DNA of 64,000 bases from Roseiarcus sp036513315 (GTDB lineage: Bacteria; Pseudomonadota; Alphaproteobacteria; Rhizobiales; Beijerinckiaceae), in the NCBI GenBank assembly GCA_036513315.1, contig DATBZF010000112.1:1-64000 (forward strand). Direction: 5' to 3'. The notes under the pieces were generated by a model that saw only the letters and a list, made by a program, of their open reading frames with translations, ran no database searches and had not been told where the DNA came from. Below, one piece after another: positions 1 through 8,850 of this stretch. Within the stretch, counting starts at the first letter, position 1, and each line of letters opens with the position of its first letter. A program made the translations under genes and the position numbers.

Positions 1-595
1 CGAGACGCGACACGGCGCTCTCATAAGCGGCGCGGGCCGAAACTCCGGGCGCCGGGCGAACTGGCGTGACAACCGACATCTCGTCGCGCGCGCCGTCGAA
101 CACCACCATGACCGTCGGTCGGATCAGAAGCGCTTCGGGCACGCCGATCGGATCGGGCTTGGCCGGCGCTAGGCGCTCCATGCGCCTCACCATATCGTAG
201 CCGAGATAGCCGAATATTCCGGCCGCCATCGGCGGCAGGCCGGCGGGAATGTCGATCCGCGATTCGGCGAGCAACGCGCGCAACGCGTCGAGCGGCTTGC
301 CGGGGCAGGGCATGAAAGCGTCCCCATCATGCAGCGCGCGGCGATTGATCTCGGATTGGCCGCCCGTCGAGCGCCAGACGATGTCCGGGTCGAGACCGAT
401 CATCGAATAGCGGCCGCGCTGCGCGCCGCCCTCGATGGATTCGAGCAGGAACATATTGCCCGGCCGGCCCATCGCGAGTTTCAGATAGGCCGAGACCGGA
501 GTCTCGAGATCCGCGACGAGCGTGACCACACAGACGCCGGCCCGTCCGCTTTCATACTCCGCGGAAAACTTCGCAAAATCCTGAACGCCGATCAT
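1..595 (-). CDS. trpE: Anthranilate synthase component I, N-terminal part (cut by window edge)
   Basis: I translated the minus strand by hand from an ATG at 593-595. The frame stays open for 198 codons to the window edge, so only the N-terminal part is seen. TrpE converts chorismate to anthranilate, the first committed step of tryptophan synthesis, with the TrpG glutaminase. Family features visible are the VADLETPVSAYLKL stretch at about residues 28-41, LLESIEGGAQRGRYSMIG at about 50-67 (the tryptophan feedback-site region), and IFGYLGYDMVRRME further on. The catalytic chorismate-binding domain lies off the left edge. It starts 6 bases after the ppiD stop, so the two are probably cotranscribed, a common rhizobial pair. 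Confidence 0.93.
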   Translation of the reverse strand, partial: MIGVQDFAKFSAEYESGRAGVCVVTLVADLETPVSAYLKLAMGRPGNMFLLESIEGGAQRGRYSMIGLDPDIVWRSTGGQSEINRRALHDGDAFMPCPGKPLDALRALLAESRIDIPAGLPPMAAGIFGYLGYDMVRRMERLAPAKPDPIGVPEALLIRPTVMVVFDGARDEMSVVTPVRPAPGVSARAAYESAVSRL

Positions 596-601
596 GCCGC
601 T

Positions 602-2497
602 TCAACTGCCCTCTGCCGCTTGCAATGCGTTGTCGTTGACGACGACGCCGAGCTGGCGTTGCAATTGCGCGATATATTCGCTGACCAGATCGTCGGCCAG
701 CGCAGTATTGGCGTTGGTCTGCAAAGTATTCGCCTTCGGATCGGCGGCGTCGAAGGGCGGCGTTGAATCGGCTGATATCTTGAATATGACGCGTCCCTGC
801 GGCGTCGCCGCTGAACCCGCGCCGGCGGAAGGCGTATTGAACAATGCTGCGACGACAGCCTCGTCCAATCCGCCGGCGGCCCCACGGCGATGGATGTCGG
901 TCGCGCTTTTCGTCTCGAGCTTCTCCGCCTCGGCAAGGCTGGCCAGCGTCGCGCCGCCATTGAGCTTTTGCACCATATCGGCTGCCTTGGCCGACAGCGC
1001 CTTGGCGACCTGGTCGTCCTGCCATTGTTTGACGACCTGATCCTTCACTTCATCAAGGCTTCTATCCCTGGATGGTTCGACCTTGGTCACCTCGAACCAG
1101 ACAAAGCCGCGATCTTTGGTGGCGAGCGGCGGATCGTCGACGCCGATATCGGAGGCGAAGACCGCGCGCAACAAAGCCGCCTTTTCATCCAACCCTTCGA
1201 CGACCGCGCCATTCTTGTCGAGACCGTAGGCGTCGATGGCGGGAATGGCGCGCTCCTCAAGGCCGACGGTTTTGGCCGACTCGCCCAGAGACTTGCCGGA
1301 CACCTTCGCGTCTTCGATCTTGTCATGAATGTTCAGCGCATCGCTCGCGGCGCGGTCCAGGGCGATCTCCTGCTTCAACTGGGCGGCGACCTCGTCATAG
1401 GGCTTGAGGTTGGAGGGCGTGATCTCGGTCACGCGGATCAGCGCCGGCCCGAACTGGCCCTTGACGACATCGCTGACGGCGCCGGCCGCCAGAGCGAAAC
1501 CCGCGTCCGCCACCGCCTTGTCGAAGACAGCGGCTTTCGTCACCTCGCCAAGATCGATGTCCTTATCGGTCAGGCCGCGCGCCTTGGCGATATCTTCGAA
1601 GCTCGTACCCGACTTGATCTTGGCGAGGGCCTCGTCAGCTTCCGCACCGGTCTTGAACACGATCTGCTGCAGCTTGCGTTTCTCGGGCGCGCCGAACCTC
1701 GTGTCCTTGACCTTTTCGTAGAGCGCACGCGCATCGTCGTCGGTCACTTCGCCCGGTTTGGCGAGGCTTGTCGGCGTCACCGCGAGGACATTGATCGCGC
1801 GATATTCGGGCGCTTTGAAGCTCGCCTTGCGGTCATTGAAAAAGCTCTGCAGCGCTTCAGGCGTGGGCGCCGCGATCTCTCCCGCGGCGGCCGGCGGCAG
1901 AACGAGATAGTCGATATTGCGGCTTTGCGTGTCGAAACGGGCGAGCGCCTCGACCAGCGCTTTTGGCGCGGTCACGCCGTTGACCACTGAGACGCCGATT
2001 TGCCGGCGCAATTCGTTATTTCGCTGTTCAGCGATGAAACCACGCTCACTCAAGCCGGCGTCGCGCAGGGCCGCTTCGAAGCGGTCCCGGCTGAACGCTC
2101 CCGATGCGTCCTTCAGACGCGGATCGTCGCGAACGGCGGCGGCGATCGTCTCATCCGATATGGCGAGCCCGAGCGAATGAGCCTGCACGTCGAGCGCCTT
2201 GTCGGCGATCAGACGCTGAAGCGTTTGCACGTCGAGACCCATCGCATGGGCCTGGGCGTTGGTGAGGCCCGTTTTCAACTGGCGTTGGTATTGCTGCATG
2301 AGCGTCTGATAGGCGGAGTGGAACTCATCGGGCGCGATCACCGCGCCGCCGACGGTGGCGATCTTGTTCGACCCGAAGCCGCGAAAAACGTCGCCAATGC
2401 CCCAGATAGCGAAGCTCACGACGATCAGGCCCAGCACGATCGTCATGATCGCCCTGCCGATCAGCCCTTGCGTGGCGGCGCGCATACTTTCGAGCAT
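602..2497 (-). CDS. ppiD: Periplasmic folding chaperone, PpiD/SurA-type peptidyl-prolyl isomerase
   Basis: Predicted 631-residue inner-membrane-anchored chaperone that helps newly secreted proteins fold in the periplasm. The N-terminus has a short cytoplasmic segment (MLESMRAATQGLIGR), one hydrophobic anchor at about residues 14-35, then a SurA_N-like helical region and a parvulin (rotamase) domain at about 235-370, containing KRKLQQIVFKTG and an FGPALIRVTEI ending. The frame is open a further 30 codons upstream, but the ATG at 2497 is preceded by AAGGA at good spacing and begins with the conserved membrane-anchor leader. It is divergent from tpiA and followed by trpE after 6 bases. Parvulin activity itself is not shown by sequence alone. 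Confidence 0.9.
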   Translation of the reverse strand: MLESMRAATQGLIGRAIMTIVLGLIVVSFAIWGIGDVFRGFGSNKIATVGGAVIAPDEFHSAYQTLMQQYQRQLKTGLTNAQAHAMGLDVQTLQRLIADKALDVQAHSLGLAISDETIAAAVRDDPRLKDASGAFSRDRFEAALRDAGLSERGFIAEQRNNELRRQIGVSVVNGVTAPKALVEALARFDTQSRNIDYLVLPPAAAGEIAAPTPEALQSFFNDRKASFKAPEYRAINVLAVTPTSLAKPGEVTDDDARALYEKVKDTRFGAPEKRKLQQIVFKTGAEADEALAKIKSGTSFEDIAKARGLTDKDIDLGEVTKAAVFDKAVADAGFALAAGAVSDVVKGQFGPALIRVTEITPSNLKPYDEVAAQLKQEIALDRAASDALNIHDKIEDAKVSGKSLGESAKTVGLEERAIPAIDAYGLDKNGAVVEGLDEKAALLRAVFASDIGVDDPPLATKDRGFVWFEVTKVEPSRDRSLDEVKDQVVKQWQDDQVAKALSAKAADMVQKLNGGATLASLAEAEKLETKSATDIHRRGAAGGLDEAVVAALFNTPSAGAGSAATPQGRVIFKISADSTPPFDAADPKANTLQTNANTALADDLVSEYIAQLQRQLGVVVNDNALQAAEGS

Positions 2498-2649
2498 TGC
2501 CCGTTTGTCCTTCGAGTTTCGGTCGCTGGCCCGTGCCGCGCGGCGGTCCGTGCGCGCCCTATCTAGCGGCGCCGCGCGCTTTTGCATAGGCGGGCGGGGG
2601 GTGATAATCGGCTCGGCAATTCCTGTTCGACGCTGATGAGGTTTTTAAA

Positions 2650-3417
2650 ATGTCTCGCGATCCGCGCCCCCTTGTTGCGGGCAATTGGAAGATGAACGGC
2701 CTCAAAGCCGGCCTTGACGAGATCGTGGCGATGCGGCGGGCCGCCGAGGTGGGGGCTGCGGGGAACGCCGAATTGCTCGTCTGTCCGCCGGCGACGCTCA
2801 CGATCAGCGCGGCCGCCGTTCTGCGAGGCGGCCCGATGGCGCTCGGCGCGCAAGATTGTCATCAAAAGGCGAGCGGCGCTTACACCGGCGATATTTCCGC
2901 GCCAATGCTCAAGGACGCCGGCGCGTCTTATGTGATAGTCGGCCATTCGGAGCGGCGCGCGGGCTATGGCGAAAGCAACGCCCTCGTCCGCGCCAAGGCG
3001 GAGGCGGCGCACGAGGCTGGCCTTGCCGCGATCGTCTGCGTCGGCGAAACCAGAGCCGAGCGGGAAGCCGGCGAGGCGATCAGCGTCGTTTCCAGCCAAA
3101 TCCGCGGCTCGCTGCCGGCCGCCGCGACCCCGGCCAATCTCGTCGTCGCTTATGAGCCGGTATGGGCGATCGGCACGGGCCTGACGCCGACCGCGCGCGA
3201 TGTCGCCGACGTCCATGCGTCGATCCGCGCGCTGCTCGGCGAGATTTATGGCGTACCGGGCGCCGATATGCGCATTCTCTACGGCGGCTCCGTCAAACCA
3301 TCCAACGCCCGGGAATTACTCGGCCTGCCCAATGTCAACGGGGCGCTGGTCGGCGGCGCCAGCCTGAAGGCGTTGGATTTTATCGGAATCGCGGCGACCT
3401 ACGCGGATGACGGCTGA
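2650..3417 (+). CDS. tpiA: Triose-phosphate isomerase
   Basis: A 255-residue TIM-barrel enzyme interconverting dihydroxyacetone phosphate and glyceraldehyde 3-phosphate in glycolysis, gluconeogenesis and the Calvin cycle. All catalytic residues are present: Asn12 and Lys14 in GNWKMNG, His99 in VIVGHSERR, and Glu169 in AYEPVWAIGTG, with the phosphate-binding YGGSVKPSNA near the C-terminus. Length is normal for the family. GAGG lies just ahead of the start. It is divergent from ppiD and followed by secG 85 bases downstream, the usual alphaproteobacterial neighbour. Confidence 0.98.
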   Translation: MSRDPRPLVAGNWKMNGLKAGLDEIVAMRRAAEVGAAGNAELLVCPPATLTISAAAVLRGGPMALGAQDCHQKASGAYTGDISAPMLKDAGASYVIVGHSERRAGYGESNALVRAKAEAAHEAGLAAIVCVGETRAEREAGEAISVVSSQIRGSLPAAATPANLVVAYEPVWAIGTGLTPTARDVADVHASIRALLGEIYGVPGADMRILYGGSVKPSNARELLGLPNVNGALVGGASLKALDFIGIAATYADDG

Positions 3418-3502
3418 CGTGGACGCGCCCCTTGCGGCATGCTAGGAGCCGCCCAACTTATAGTGCGACGCTTCAGGCGTCGTTGGAATTCAAGGCGAAA
3501 AG

Positions 3503-3910
3503 ATGCAGACCGTCCTCATTGTCGTCCATCTCCTGATCGTCATCGCCCTGGTGGGGGTGGTGCTCTTGCAGCGCTCGGAAGGCGGCGCGCTGGGCATCGG
3601 CGGCGGCGGCGGCTTCATGACCGGGCGCGGCCAGGCCAACGCTCTGTCGCGCGCAACGGCAATTCTGGGCGCGCTGTTTTTCGCCACCTCGCTCGTCATG
3701 TCTATCATTGCCGGCTGGAGCCGCGCGCCACGCTCGATTATCGATAATACGGCGCCCGCTTCGACGAGCCAGCCGGCCGGCAAGACGACGCCCGCCGCGC
3801 CCGGCAATCTGCTCGATCAGCTCAAGAAGATGGACAATTCGAGCAGCGCGCCGGCTCCGGCGCCCGCTGAACCGGCTCCCGCGGCGCCGGCGCAAGAGCC
3901 GCCGAAATAG
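3503..3910 (+). CDS. secG: Preprotein translocase subunit SecG
   Basis: A 135-residue accessory subunit of the SecYEG channel that assists SecA-driven protein export. The first helix (VLIVVHLLIVIALVGVVLLQ) is followed by the family signature RSEGGALG and a glycine-rich loop, then a second helix at about residues 50-70 (ATAILGALFFATSLVMSI). The last 60 residues are a Pro/Ala-rich cytoplasmic tail typical of alphaproteobacterial SecG. It lies directly after tpiA. In many rhizobia pyrG comes next; here a DUF1467 gene does. Confidence 0.93.
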   Translation: MQTVLIVVHLLIVIALVGVVLLQRSEGGALGIGGGGGFMTGRGQANALSRATAILGALFFATSLVMSIIAGWSRAPRSIIDNTAPASTSQPAGKTTPAAPGNLLDQLKKMDNSSSAPAPAPAEPAPAAPAQEPPK

Positions 3911-3989
3911 CTTTCCCGCAGGCCCCCGCCCTGGCGCGGCGGCCGTCGGGCGTTTGGCGGCGGCTTATCGCTGACGTTTAGGAGTTGGC

Positions 3990-4223
3990 ATGTCGACCCC
4001 GATGTCGATCGCGGTCTATTTCACGATTTGGTGGATCGTCCTGTTCGCGATCCTGCCGTTCGGTGTGAAATCGCAATTCGAAGCGGGCGCGACGGACCTG
4101 CCGCCCGGCGCCGATGCGGGAGCGCCCGTCGCGCCGATGCTGGTGCGCAAGGCGCTGTGGACGACCTTTGTTTCGGCGCTGCTTTTCGCCGCGCTTGACG
4201 CGTATATGTTCTGGGCAGGGTGA
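3990..4223 (+). CDS. Small two-helix membrane protein, DUF1467 family
   Basis: A 77-residue protein with two predicted membrane helices: one at about residues 5-25 containing the family signature YFTIWWIVLFAILPFGVKSQ, and one at the C-terminus (TTFVSALLFAALDAYMFW). The short hydrophilic loop between them is Pro/Gly/Ala rich. DUF1467 proteins are common in alphaproteobacteria and have no established function that I know of. The gene has a GGAG-type ribosome site 11 bases upstream, and its stop overlaps a possible GTG start of the next frame, so the two may be coupled. Confidence 0.85.
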   Translation: MSTPMSIAVYFTIWWIVLFAILPFGVKSQFEAGATDLPPGADAGAPVAPMLVRKALWTTFVSALLFAALDAYMFWAG

Positions 4224-4285
4224 GTTCCGGATTGTCCGCCATTGGCGCTGCGCCGATCACGGCAGCGGGAGATTTCGGGTCGTCT

Positions 4286-4750
4286 ATGCCTTCCTTCAGA
4301 ACAAATCGCCGGGTGCGCCATTCGGCCGGCCAGATGTTCGACCTGGTCGCCGATGTCGAGCGCTATCCGGAATTTGTGCCATTGTGCCAGTCGCTGCGCG
4401 TGCGCCGCCGGACGAGCGGCGAAAACGGCGCCGAAGTGCTGCTCTGCGACATGGCGGTCGGTTATCGCGCCATCCGCGAAAAATTCACCAGCCGCGTCAC
4501 CCTCGATCGCGCTGAGCTCAAAGTGCTGGTCGAATATGTCGAAGGGCCATTCAGCTATCTCGAAAACACCTGGAATTTTCGCGATGAGGCGGAGCCGCCG
4601 GATTCAAGCATCGAATTTTTCATATCGTATGAATTTCGCAGCCGCATTCTCGCCGCGCTGATGGGCTCGATGTTCGACACTGCGTTCCGCAAATTTGCGC
4701 AGGCCTTCGAGACGCGCGCCGATGCGGTTTATGGGCGTCAGCCTGGCTAA
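4286..4750 (+). CDS. Coq10/RatA-type START-domain protein (ubiquinone chaperone-like)
   Basis: A 154-residue single-domain protein of the SRPBCC (START-like) fold. It opens with PSFRTNRRVRHSAGQMFDLV and DVERYPEFVPLC, the signature of the Coq10/RatA family, and ends with an amphipathic FRKFAQAFETRA helix. Mitochondrial Coq10 binds coenzyme Q and supports respiration; the same role here is inference from family. The frame stays open to a GTG at 4220 that overlaps the previous stop, but the ATG at 4286 matches the usual N-terminus. Its last four bases overlap those of the convergent cinA-like gene. Confidence 0.85.
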   Translation: MPSFRTNRRVRHSAGQMFDLVADVERYPEFVPLCQSLRVRRRTSGENGAEVLLCDMAVGYRAIREKFTSRVTLDRAELKVLVEYVEGPFSYLENTWNFRDEAEPPDSSIEFFISYEFRSRILAALMGSMFDTAFRKFAQAFETRADAVYGRQPG

Positions 4751-5250
4751 CCGGAGGCGCGCGTCGCGGCCTGTTCAAGCAAGTCCAACGCGGTGGCGAC
4801 CGAGGCCAGTCTTATCGCAGCTCTGCTCAACGCCCCGTAACGTTTCTCGAGGGCGACGACGGCGCCCGTCCTTTGCGCGCAGGCGAAATGAACGAGGCCG
4901 ACCGGCTTTTCCGTCGTGCCGCCATCGGGTCCGGCGATGCCGGTGATCGCCACCGCGAAATCGGCGCGCGAATGGACGATGGCGCCCTGCGCCATCGCGC
5001 GCGCGGTCTGTTCGCTGACCGCGCCGAACGCGGCGAGCGTCGAGGCGGGCACGTCGAGCAGCTCGCGCTTGGCATCGTTGGAATAGACCACGAAGCCGCG
5101 CTCGAGCACGGCGGAAGAGCCTGGGATTTCGGTCAACAGGCCTGCGACAAGGCCGCCGGTGCAGGATTCGGCAGTTGCAACTTTGAATCCGTGCGCGCGG
5201 CAAAGAGCGATCAGGGCCGCGGCGCGTTCAATGAGTTCGGGCGTGAACAT
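4747..5250 (-). CDS. pncC: CinA C-terminal domain protein (nicotinamide-nucleotide amidase)
   Basis: A 167-residue stand-alone CinA C-terminal domain. This family deamidates nicotinamide mononucleotide to nicotinate mononucleotide in pyridine-nucleotide recycling. The hallmark AESCTGGLVAGLLTEIPGSS is at about residues 26-45, followed by VVYSNDAK and the AITGIAGPDGGT loop. The N-terminal molybdopterin-like domain of full CinA is absent, as in many rhizobia. It lies downstream of ispDF on the same strand, 24 bases after its stop, so they may share a transcript. It is convergent with the Coq10-like gene, with overlapping stop codons. Confidence 0.9.
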   Translation of the reverse strand: MFTPELIERAAALIALCRAHGFKVATAESCTGGLVAGLLTEIPGSSAVLERGFVVYSNDAKRELLDVPASTLAAFGAVSEQTARAMAQGAIVHSRADFAVAITGIAGPDGGTTEKPVGLVHFACAQRTGAVVALEKRYGALSRAAIRLASVATALDLLEQAATRASG

Positions 5251-5274
5251 CGCTCCGCCTCCGCTATCGCCTGT

Positions 5275-6480
5275 TCAAGGCTGGCTGCGCCACGGCAATC
5301 GCACTGTGGCGTTGGCGAGGCACGCGATTCCTTCGCGACGGCCGGTGAAGCCAAGGCGCTCCGACGTCGTCGCCTTCACTCCGATCCGGTCGATTTCGAT
5401 CCGGGCAATCTCAGCAATGCGCGCGCGCATCGCTTCGCGAAACGGCCCGATCTTGGGGGCTTCGCAGATCAGCGTCGCGTCGATGTGGGCGACAATGCCG
5501 TTCAGCGCCCTCACGCGCCGCATTGCGTCTTCAAGAAAAAGCCTGGAATTCGCCCCCCTCCATTGGGGATCGCTCGGGGGAAAGTGCGCGCCAATATCGC
5601 CATCGCCGATCGCGCCGAGCAAAGCGTCGGTGATCGCATGCAGCGCGACGTCGGCGTCGGAATGTCCTGACAAAGTCTGCGAATGGGGAATTTTCACGCC
5701 GCCGAGCCAGACGTGATCGCCCGCGACAAAGGCATGGACGTCAAAGCCCTGGCCGACGCGGATATCGGCTGCCTGATTGAAAAGCCGCGCTTCGGCCTGA
5801 GCAAGGTCCTGCAAGGTGGTGACTTTCACGTTGTCGGCGTCGCCATCGAATATGTGGGGACGCAATCCCGCCCATTCGGCGACGGCGGCGTCGTCGGTCA
5901 GGCCTGCGACGCCAGCCTCGGCGGCGCGCCGATGAGCGTTGAGGATCGCATCGAAGCGAAAACTCTGCGGCGTTTGCACGGCGCGCAGCGCGTCGCGCGA
6001 CGGGGTGGCGACGACGAGGCCGACTTCATCGACTTGCTTGACCGTATCGCTTGGCCGCGTTCCCGGCGCCGCGGCGCCGTGACGGGCGGCGGCGGCGATG
6101 GCGCGCGCGATCAGCGGCTTCGAGGGAAAAGCGCGCGCGCCGTCATGGATCAGCACCAGATCGGGCGCTTGCGCGGCCTGCGCCTCTAGACCGGCCAGAA
6201 CGCTAGCCTGGCGCGTCGCGCCCCCCAATGCCGGCGGCCCCATCGATGCCGCACATTCAGAAGAAAGTGCGGCCAGGACTCTGTCATAGCGCGCGCGATC
6301 GTCAGGATGGATCACGACCGTCGTCGCATGGAAATCATGGGTCGCCGCGAGCGCTTCCAGCGTATGGCAAAGCAGAGGCCGGCCCGCGCAAAGCCGGTAT
6401 TGCTTCGGTTCATCGCCGCCGAGGCGCGAACCGCGCCCTGCGGCGACCACGATCAGGGAGACTTTAGGCGGCTGCGACAA
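5275..6480 (-). CDS. ispDF: Bifunctional IspD/IspF enzyme of the MEP isoprenoid pathway
   Basis: A fused two-domain enzyme. The N-terminal IspD part (CDP-ME synthase) shows VAAGRGSRLGG, EPKQYR and VLIHDGARAFPS. The C-terminal IspF part (MEcPP synthase) begins at RVGQGFDVHAF, with the metal-binding Asp and His, then GHSDADVALHAITDALLGA and TTSERLGFTGR. IspE, which acts between them, is not here. The frame is open to a TTG at 6531; I prefer the TTG at 6480 because GGAG lies 8 bases ahead and the conserved sequence starts soon after, giving 401 residues. No ATG start fits. IspDF fusions are known in alphaproteobacteria. Confidence 0.93.
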   Translation of the reverse strand: MSQPPKVSLIVVAAGRGSRLGGDEPKQYRLCAGRPLLCHTLEALAATHDFHATTVVIHPDDRARYDRVLAALSSECAASMGPPALGGATRQASVLAGLEAQAAQAPDLVLIHDGARAFPSKPLIARAIAAAARHGAAAPGTRPSDTVKQVDEVGLVVATPSRDALRAVQTPQSFRFDAILNAHRRAAEAGVAGLTDDAAVAEWAGLRPHIFDGDADNVKVTTLQDLAQAEARLFNQAADIRVGQGFDVHAFVAGDHVWLGGVKIPHSQTLSGHSDADVALHAITDALLGAIGDGDIGAHFPPSDPQWRGANSRLFLEDAMRRVRALNGIVAHIDATLICEAPKIGPFREAMRARIAEIARIEIDRIGVKATTSERLGFTGRREGIACLANATVRLPWRSQP

Positions 6481-6666
6481 GGGCGGCTCCAGGGAATGAC
6501 GCTCTGTCGCGTTTTGGCCGCTCCGCGTCAACTGCGACTTGCGACGGGCGCGGTCGGCCGGCGGGCGACTGGCGGAGGAGGGCGGCCCACCGATGCTTGA
6601 ACCGCCGACCTACCCCGTGCATGGAATGATCCCGAGACTTGCCGTTCAGCGAGATTTGATTAGAAT

Positions 6667-7692
6667 GTGTGCACAATGGAATATGCACAAAAAATAGGCA
6701 TAGATGACGCCGCGCTTCGTGTCGGCCCCTTGCGCCTCGACGGTCGCGTCATGCTCGCCCCGATGTCCGGCATCTCCGATGTAGGCATGCGCCGGATCGC
6801 GCGCCGGTTTGGCGCAACGCTTGTCGTCACGGAAATGGTGGCCTGCGAGACCTATCTTGCGGGGGAGAGCGAGAGCGTGCTCCGCGCCGAGGGGCACGGC
6901 GTGGCGCCCCATGTCGTTCAGCTTGTCGGACGCGACCCGGGTGCAATGGGCCTGGCGGCGCGGCGGGCCGAACAGGCCGGCGCCGATATCATCGACATCA
7001 ATATGGGCTGCCCCGCCAAACGCGTGGCGGGCGGCCTTGCCGGCAGCGCTTTGATGCGCGACCTCGACCATGCCGTGCGGATCATCGACGCCGTCGTCGG
7101 CGCGGTGGATCTACCAGTCACACTGAAAATGCGCCTCGGCTGGGACGAAAACAGCCTGAACGCCGCCGAACTCGCGCGGCGCGCCGAAGCCGCCGGCGTC
7201 TGTCTGGTCAGCGTGCATGGGCGCACCCGCTGCCAATTCTATGCCGGCCGGGCCGATTGGGCGGCGGTGCGCGCTGTCGTCGATTCCATTGCGATTCCTG
7301 TCGTCGTCAACGGCGATTGCGCTGATCTCGAAGACGCCAGGGCGATGTTGGCGATTTCGGGCGCCAAAGCGTTGATGGTCGGCCGCGCGGCGGTTGGCGC
7401 GCCCTGGCTGGCGGGGGAAATCTCGCGCGCTCTCGAGGCGAATATGCCGCTTGGGGAACCGCCGCTGAGCGCGCGCCAGGAAGCCGCGCTGGAGCATTTC
7501 GACACATTGCTCGGCTTATTCGGCCGCCATGCCGGGCTGCGGCACGCGCGCAAGCATCTTTCCGCCTATGCGGAAAAGGCGGGCGCCTCGCCTCGGCATA
7601 GGCTGGCGCTGGTCACCTCAGAGGACGCCAATCTGGCGCGCCGGCTTTTGGCTGAGGCTTTCGACCTGTCCGAGCTCGGAGCGGCGGCGTGA
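6667..7692 (+). CDS. dusB: tRNA-dihydrouridine synthase DusB (NifR3)
   Basis: A 341-residue flavoenzyme that reduces uridine in the D-loop of tRNA. It shows the FMN-barrel motif MLAPMSGISD, the catalytic Cys115 in NMGCPAKRV, VTLKMRLGWD, VHGRTRCQFY and a C-terminal tRNA-binding helical domain. The start could be the ATG at 6667 or 6676; both lie inside an inverted repeat. This is the nifR3 gene of the classic nifR3-ntrB-ntrC operon, and its TGA overlaps the ntrB GTG (GTGA), which supports coupling. Confidence 0.95.
   Translation: MCTMEYAQKIGIDDAALRVGPLRLDGRVMLAPMSGISDVGMRRIARRFGATLVVTEMVACETYLAGESESVLRAEGHGVAPHVVQLVGRDPGAMGLAARRAEQAGADIIDINMGCPAKRVAGGLAGSALMRDLDHAVRIIDAVVGAVDLPVTLKMRLGWDENSLNAAELARRAEAAGVCLVSVHGRTRCQFYAGRADWAAVRAVVDSIAIPVVVNGDCADLEDARAMLAISGAKALMVGRAAVGAPWLAGEISRALEANMPLGEPPLSARQEAALEHFDTLLGLFGRHAGLRHARKHLSAYAEKAGASPRHRLALVTSEDANLARRLLAEAFDLSELGAAA
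6668..6689. promoter_or_regulatory. Inverted repeat overlapping the dusB start
   Basis: TGTGCA at 6668-6673 is mirrored by TGCACA at 6684-6689 with a 10-base spacer. The repeat covers both candidate dusB start codons. Its TGCA core resembles the half-sites of NtrC operators, but spacing and flanks do not match the enteric consensus well. A role as an operator or in translation control is inference. Confidence 0.35.
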
Positions 7693-8831
7693 ACTCGCGT
7701 CCGGAAACGCCGATGGCCAATCAGGAAGCCTTTGCCGATTCCGTCCGGCTGCTCAATGCATTGTCGCAACCGATTCTCGCGCTCGACGCCGCCGGACATA
7801 TCCGCGACGTCAACAATGCGGCGGAACATTTCTTCGATATGGGCCGCGCGCTGTTGCAGCGTTCCCGCCTCGACGACATCATGCCGTTCGGCTCGCCGGT
7901 GCTTGATCTCGTGGAAGAGGCGATCGCCGCCAATGCGCCGATCAGCGGCTACAAACTGGATGTCTCCACGCCGCGCACCGGGCTTGGCAAGGTGGTCGAC
8001 GCTTTCGTTTCGCCATTGCCTGACAGCGACGGCGGGGTGGTGCTTTTGCTGCAAGAACGATCAATTGCCGAAAAAATAGACAGACAGATGATCCATCGCG
8101 GGGCTGCGCGATCGGTCACCGCGCTTGGCGCCATGCTCGCCCATGAGATCAAAAATCCGCTTTCGGGCATCCGCGGGGCGGCCCAACTGCTCGAAAGCTC
8201 GGCTAGCGACGACGATCGCGCCCTGACCCAGCTTATTTGCGAAGAGACCGACCGAATCGTCAAATTGGTCGACCGTATGGAATCTTTTTCCGACGAGCGT
8301 CCGGTTCAGCGCGAAAGCCTCAATATCCATGCCGTGCTCGACCATGTGAAGCGGCTCGCGCTTGCTGGCTTTGCGCGGCACATTCGGTTTCGCGAAATCT
8401 ACGATCCCTCGCTGCCCCATGTGCTGGCTTCGCGCGATCAGCTCATTCAGGTGTTCCTCAATCTCATCAAGAACGCCGCGGAAGCCATTGGCAATGAGGG
8501 ATTTGATGGAGAAATAATCCTCTCTACGGCCTATCGTCCCGGCGTCCGCTTAAGAATTGCTGGCTCCATCGAACCCGTCGGTTTGCCGCTTGAGATATGC
8601 ATCCGCGACAATGGTCCTGGCGTGCCCAACGACATCGCAGCCAATCTGTTCGACCCGTTTGTCACCACCAAATCTTCCGGCTCTGGCCTCGGTCTTGCAC
8701 TTGTCGCCAAAGTAATCGGCGAACACGGCGGCATTATCGAATTCGAGTCCCATCCGCGGCTCACGACCTTTCGGGTGCTGATGCCTCTGGATTCGCCTCG
8801 CTTGGCTCGCCCGGTCGGCGCGCCGGTCTAG
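7689..8831 (+). CDS. ntrB: Nitrogen-regulation sensor histidine kinase NtrB
   Basis: A 380-residue cytosolic kinase/phosphatase for NtrC, controlled by PII proteins in response to nitrogen status. It has a PAS domain at about residues 18-120, the phospho-acceptor His152 in MLAHEIKNPLSGIRGAAQLL, the N box (FLNLIKNAAEAIG), the G1 box (IRDNGPGVP) and the G2 box (SGSGLGLALV). There are no membrane helices, as expected for NtrB. It starts with GTG overlapping the dusB stop; a later ATG at 7722 is also possible. Confidence 0.96.
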   Translation: MNSRPETPMANQEAFADSVRLLNALSQPILALDAAGHIRDVNNAAEHFFDMGRALLQRSRLDDIMPFGSPVLDLVEEAIAANAPISGYKLDVSTPRTGLGKVVDAFVSPLPDSDGGVVLLLQERSIAEKIDRQMIHRGAARSVTALGAMLAHEIKNPLSGIRGAAQLLESSASDDDRALTQLICEETDRIVKLVDRMESFSDERPVQRESLNIHAVLDHVKRLALAGFARHIRFREIYDPSLPHVLASRDQLIQVFLNLIKNAAEAIGNEGFDGEIILSTAYRPGVRLRIAGSIEPVGLPLEICIRDNGPGVPNDIAANLFDPFVTTKSSGSGLGLALVAKVIGEHGGIIEFESHPRLTTFRVLMPLDSPRLARPVGAPV

Positions 8832-8850
8832 TCGCCCGTCGAAAGGAGCC

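Noticed and set aside
890..1990. A 366-codon frame on the plus strand opposite ppiD
   Set aside because: It is the antisense of a clear ppiD gene. High-GC genomes give long open antisense frames, and it shows no family features.
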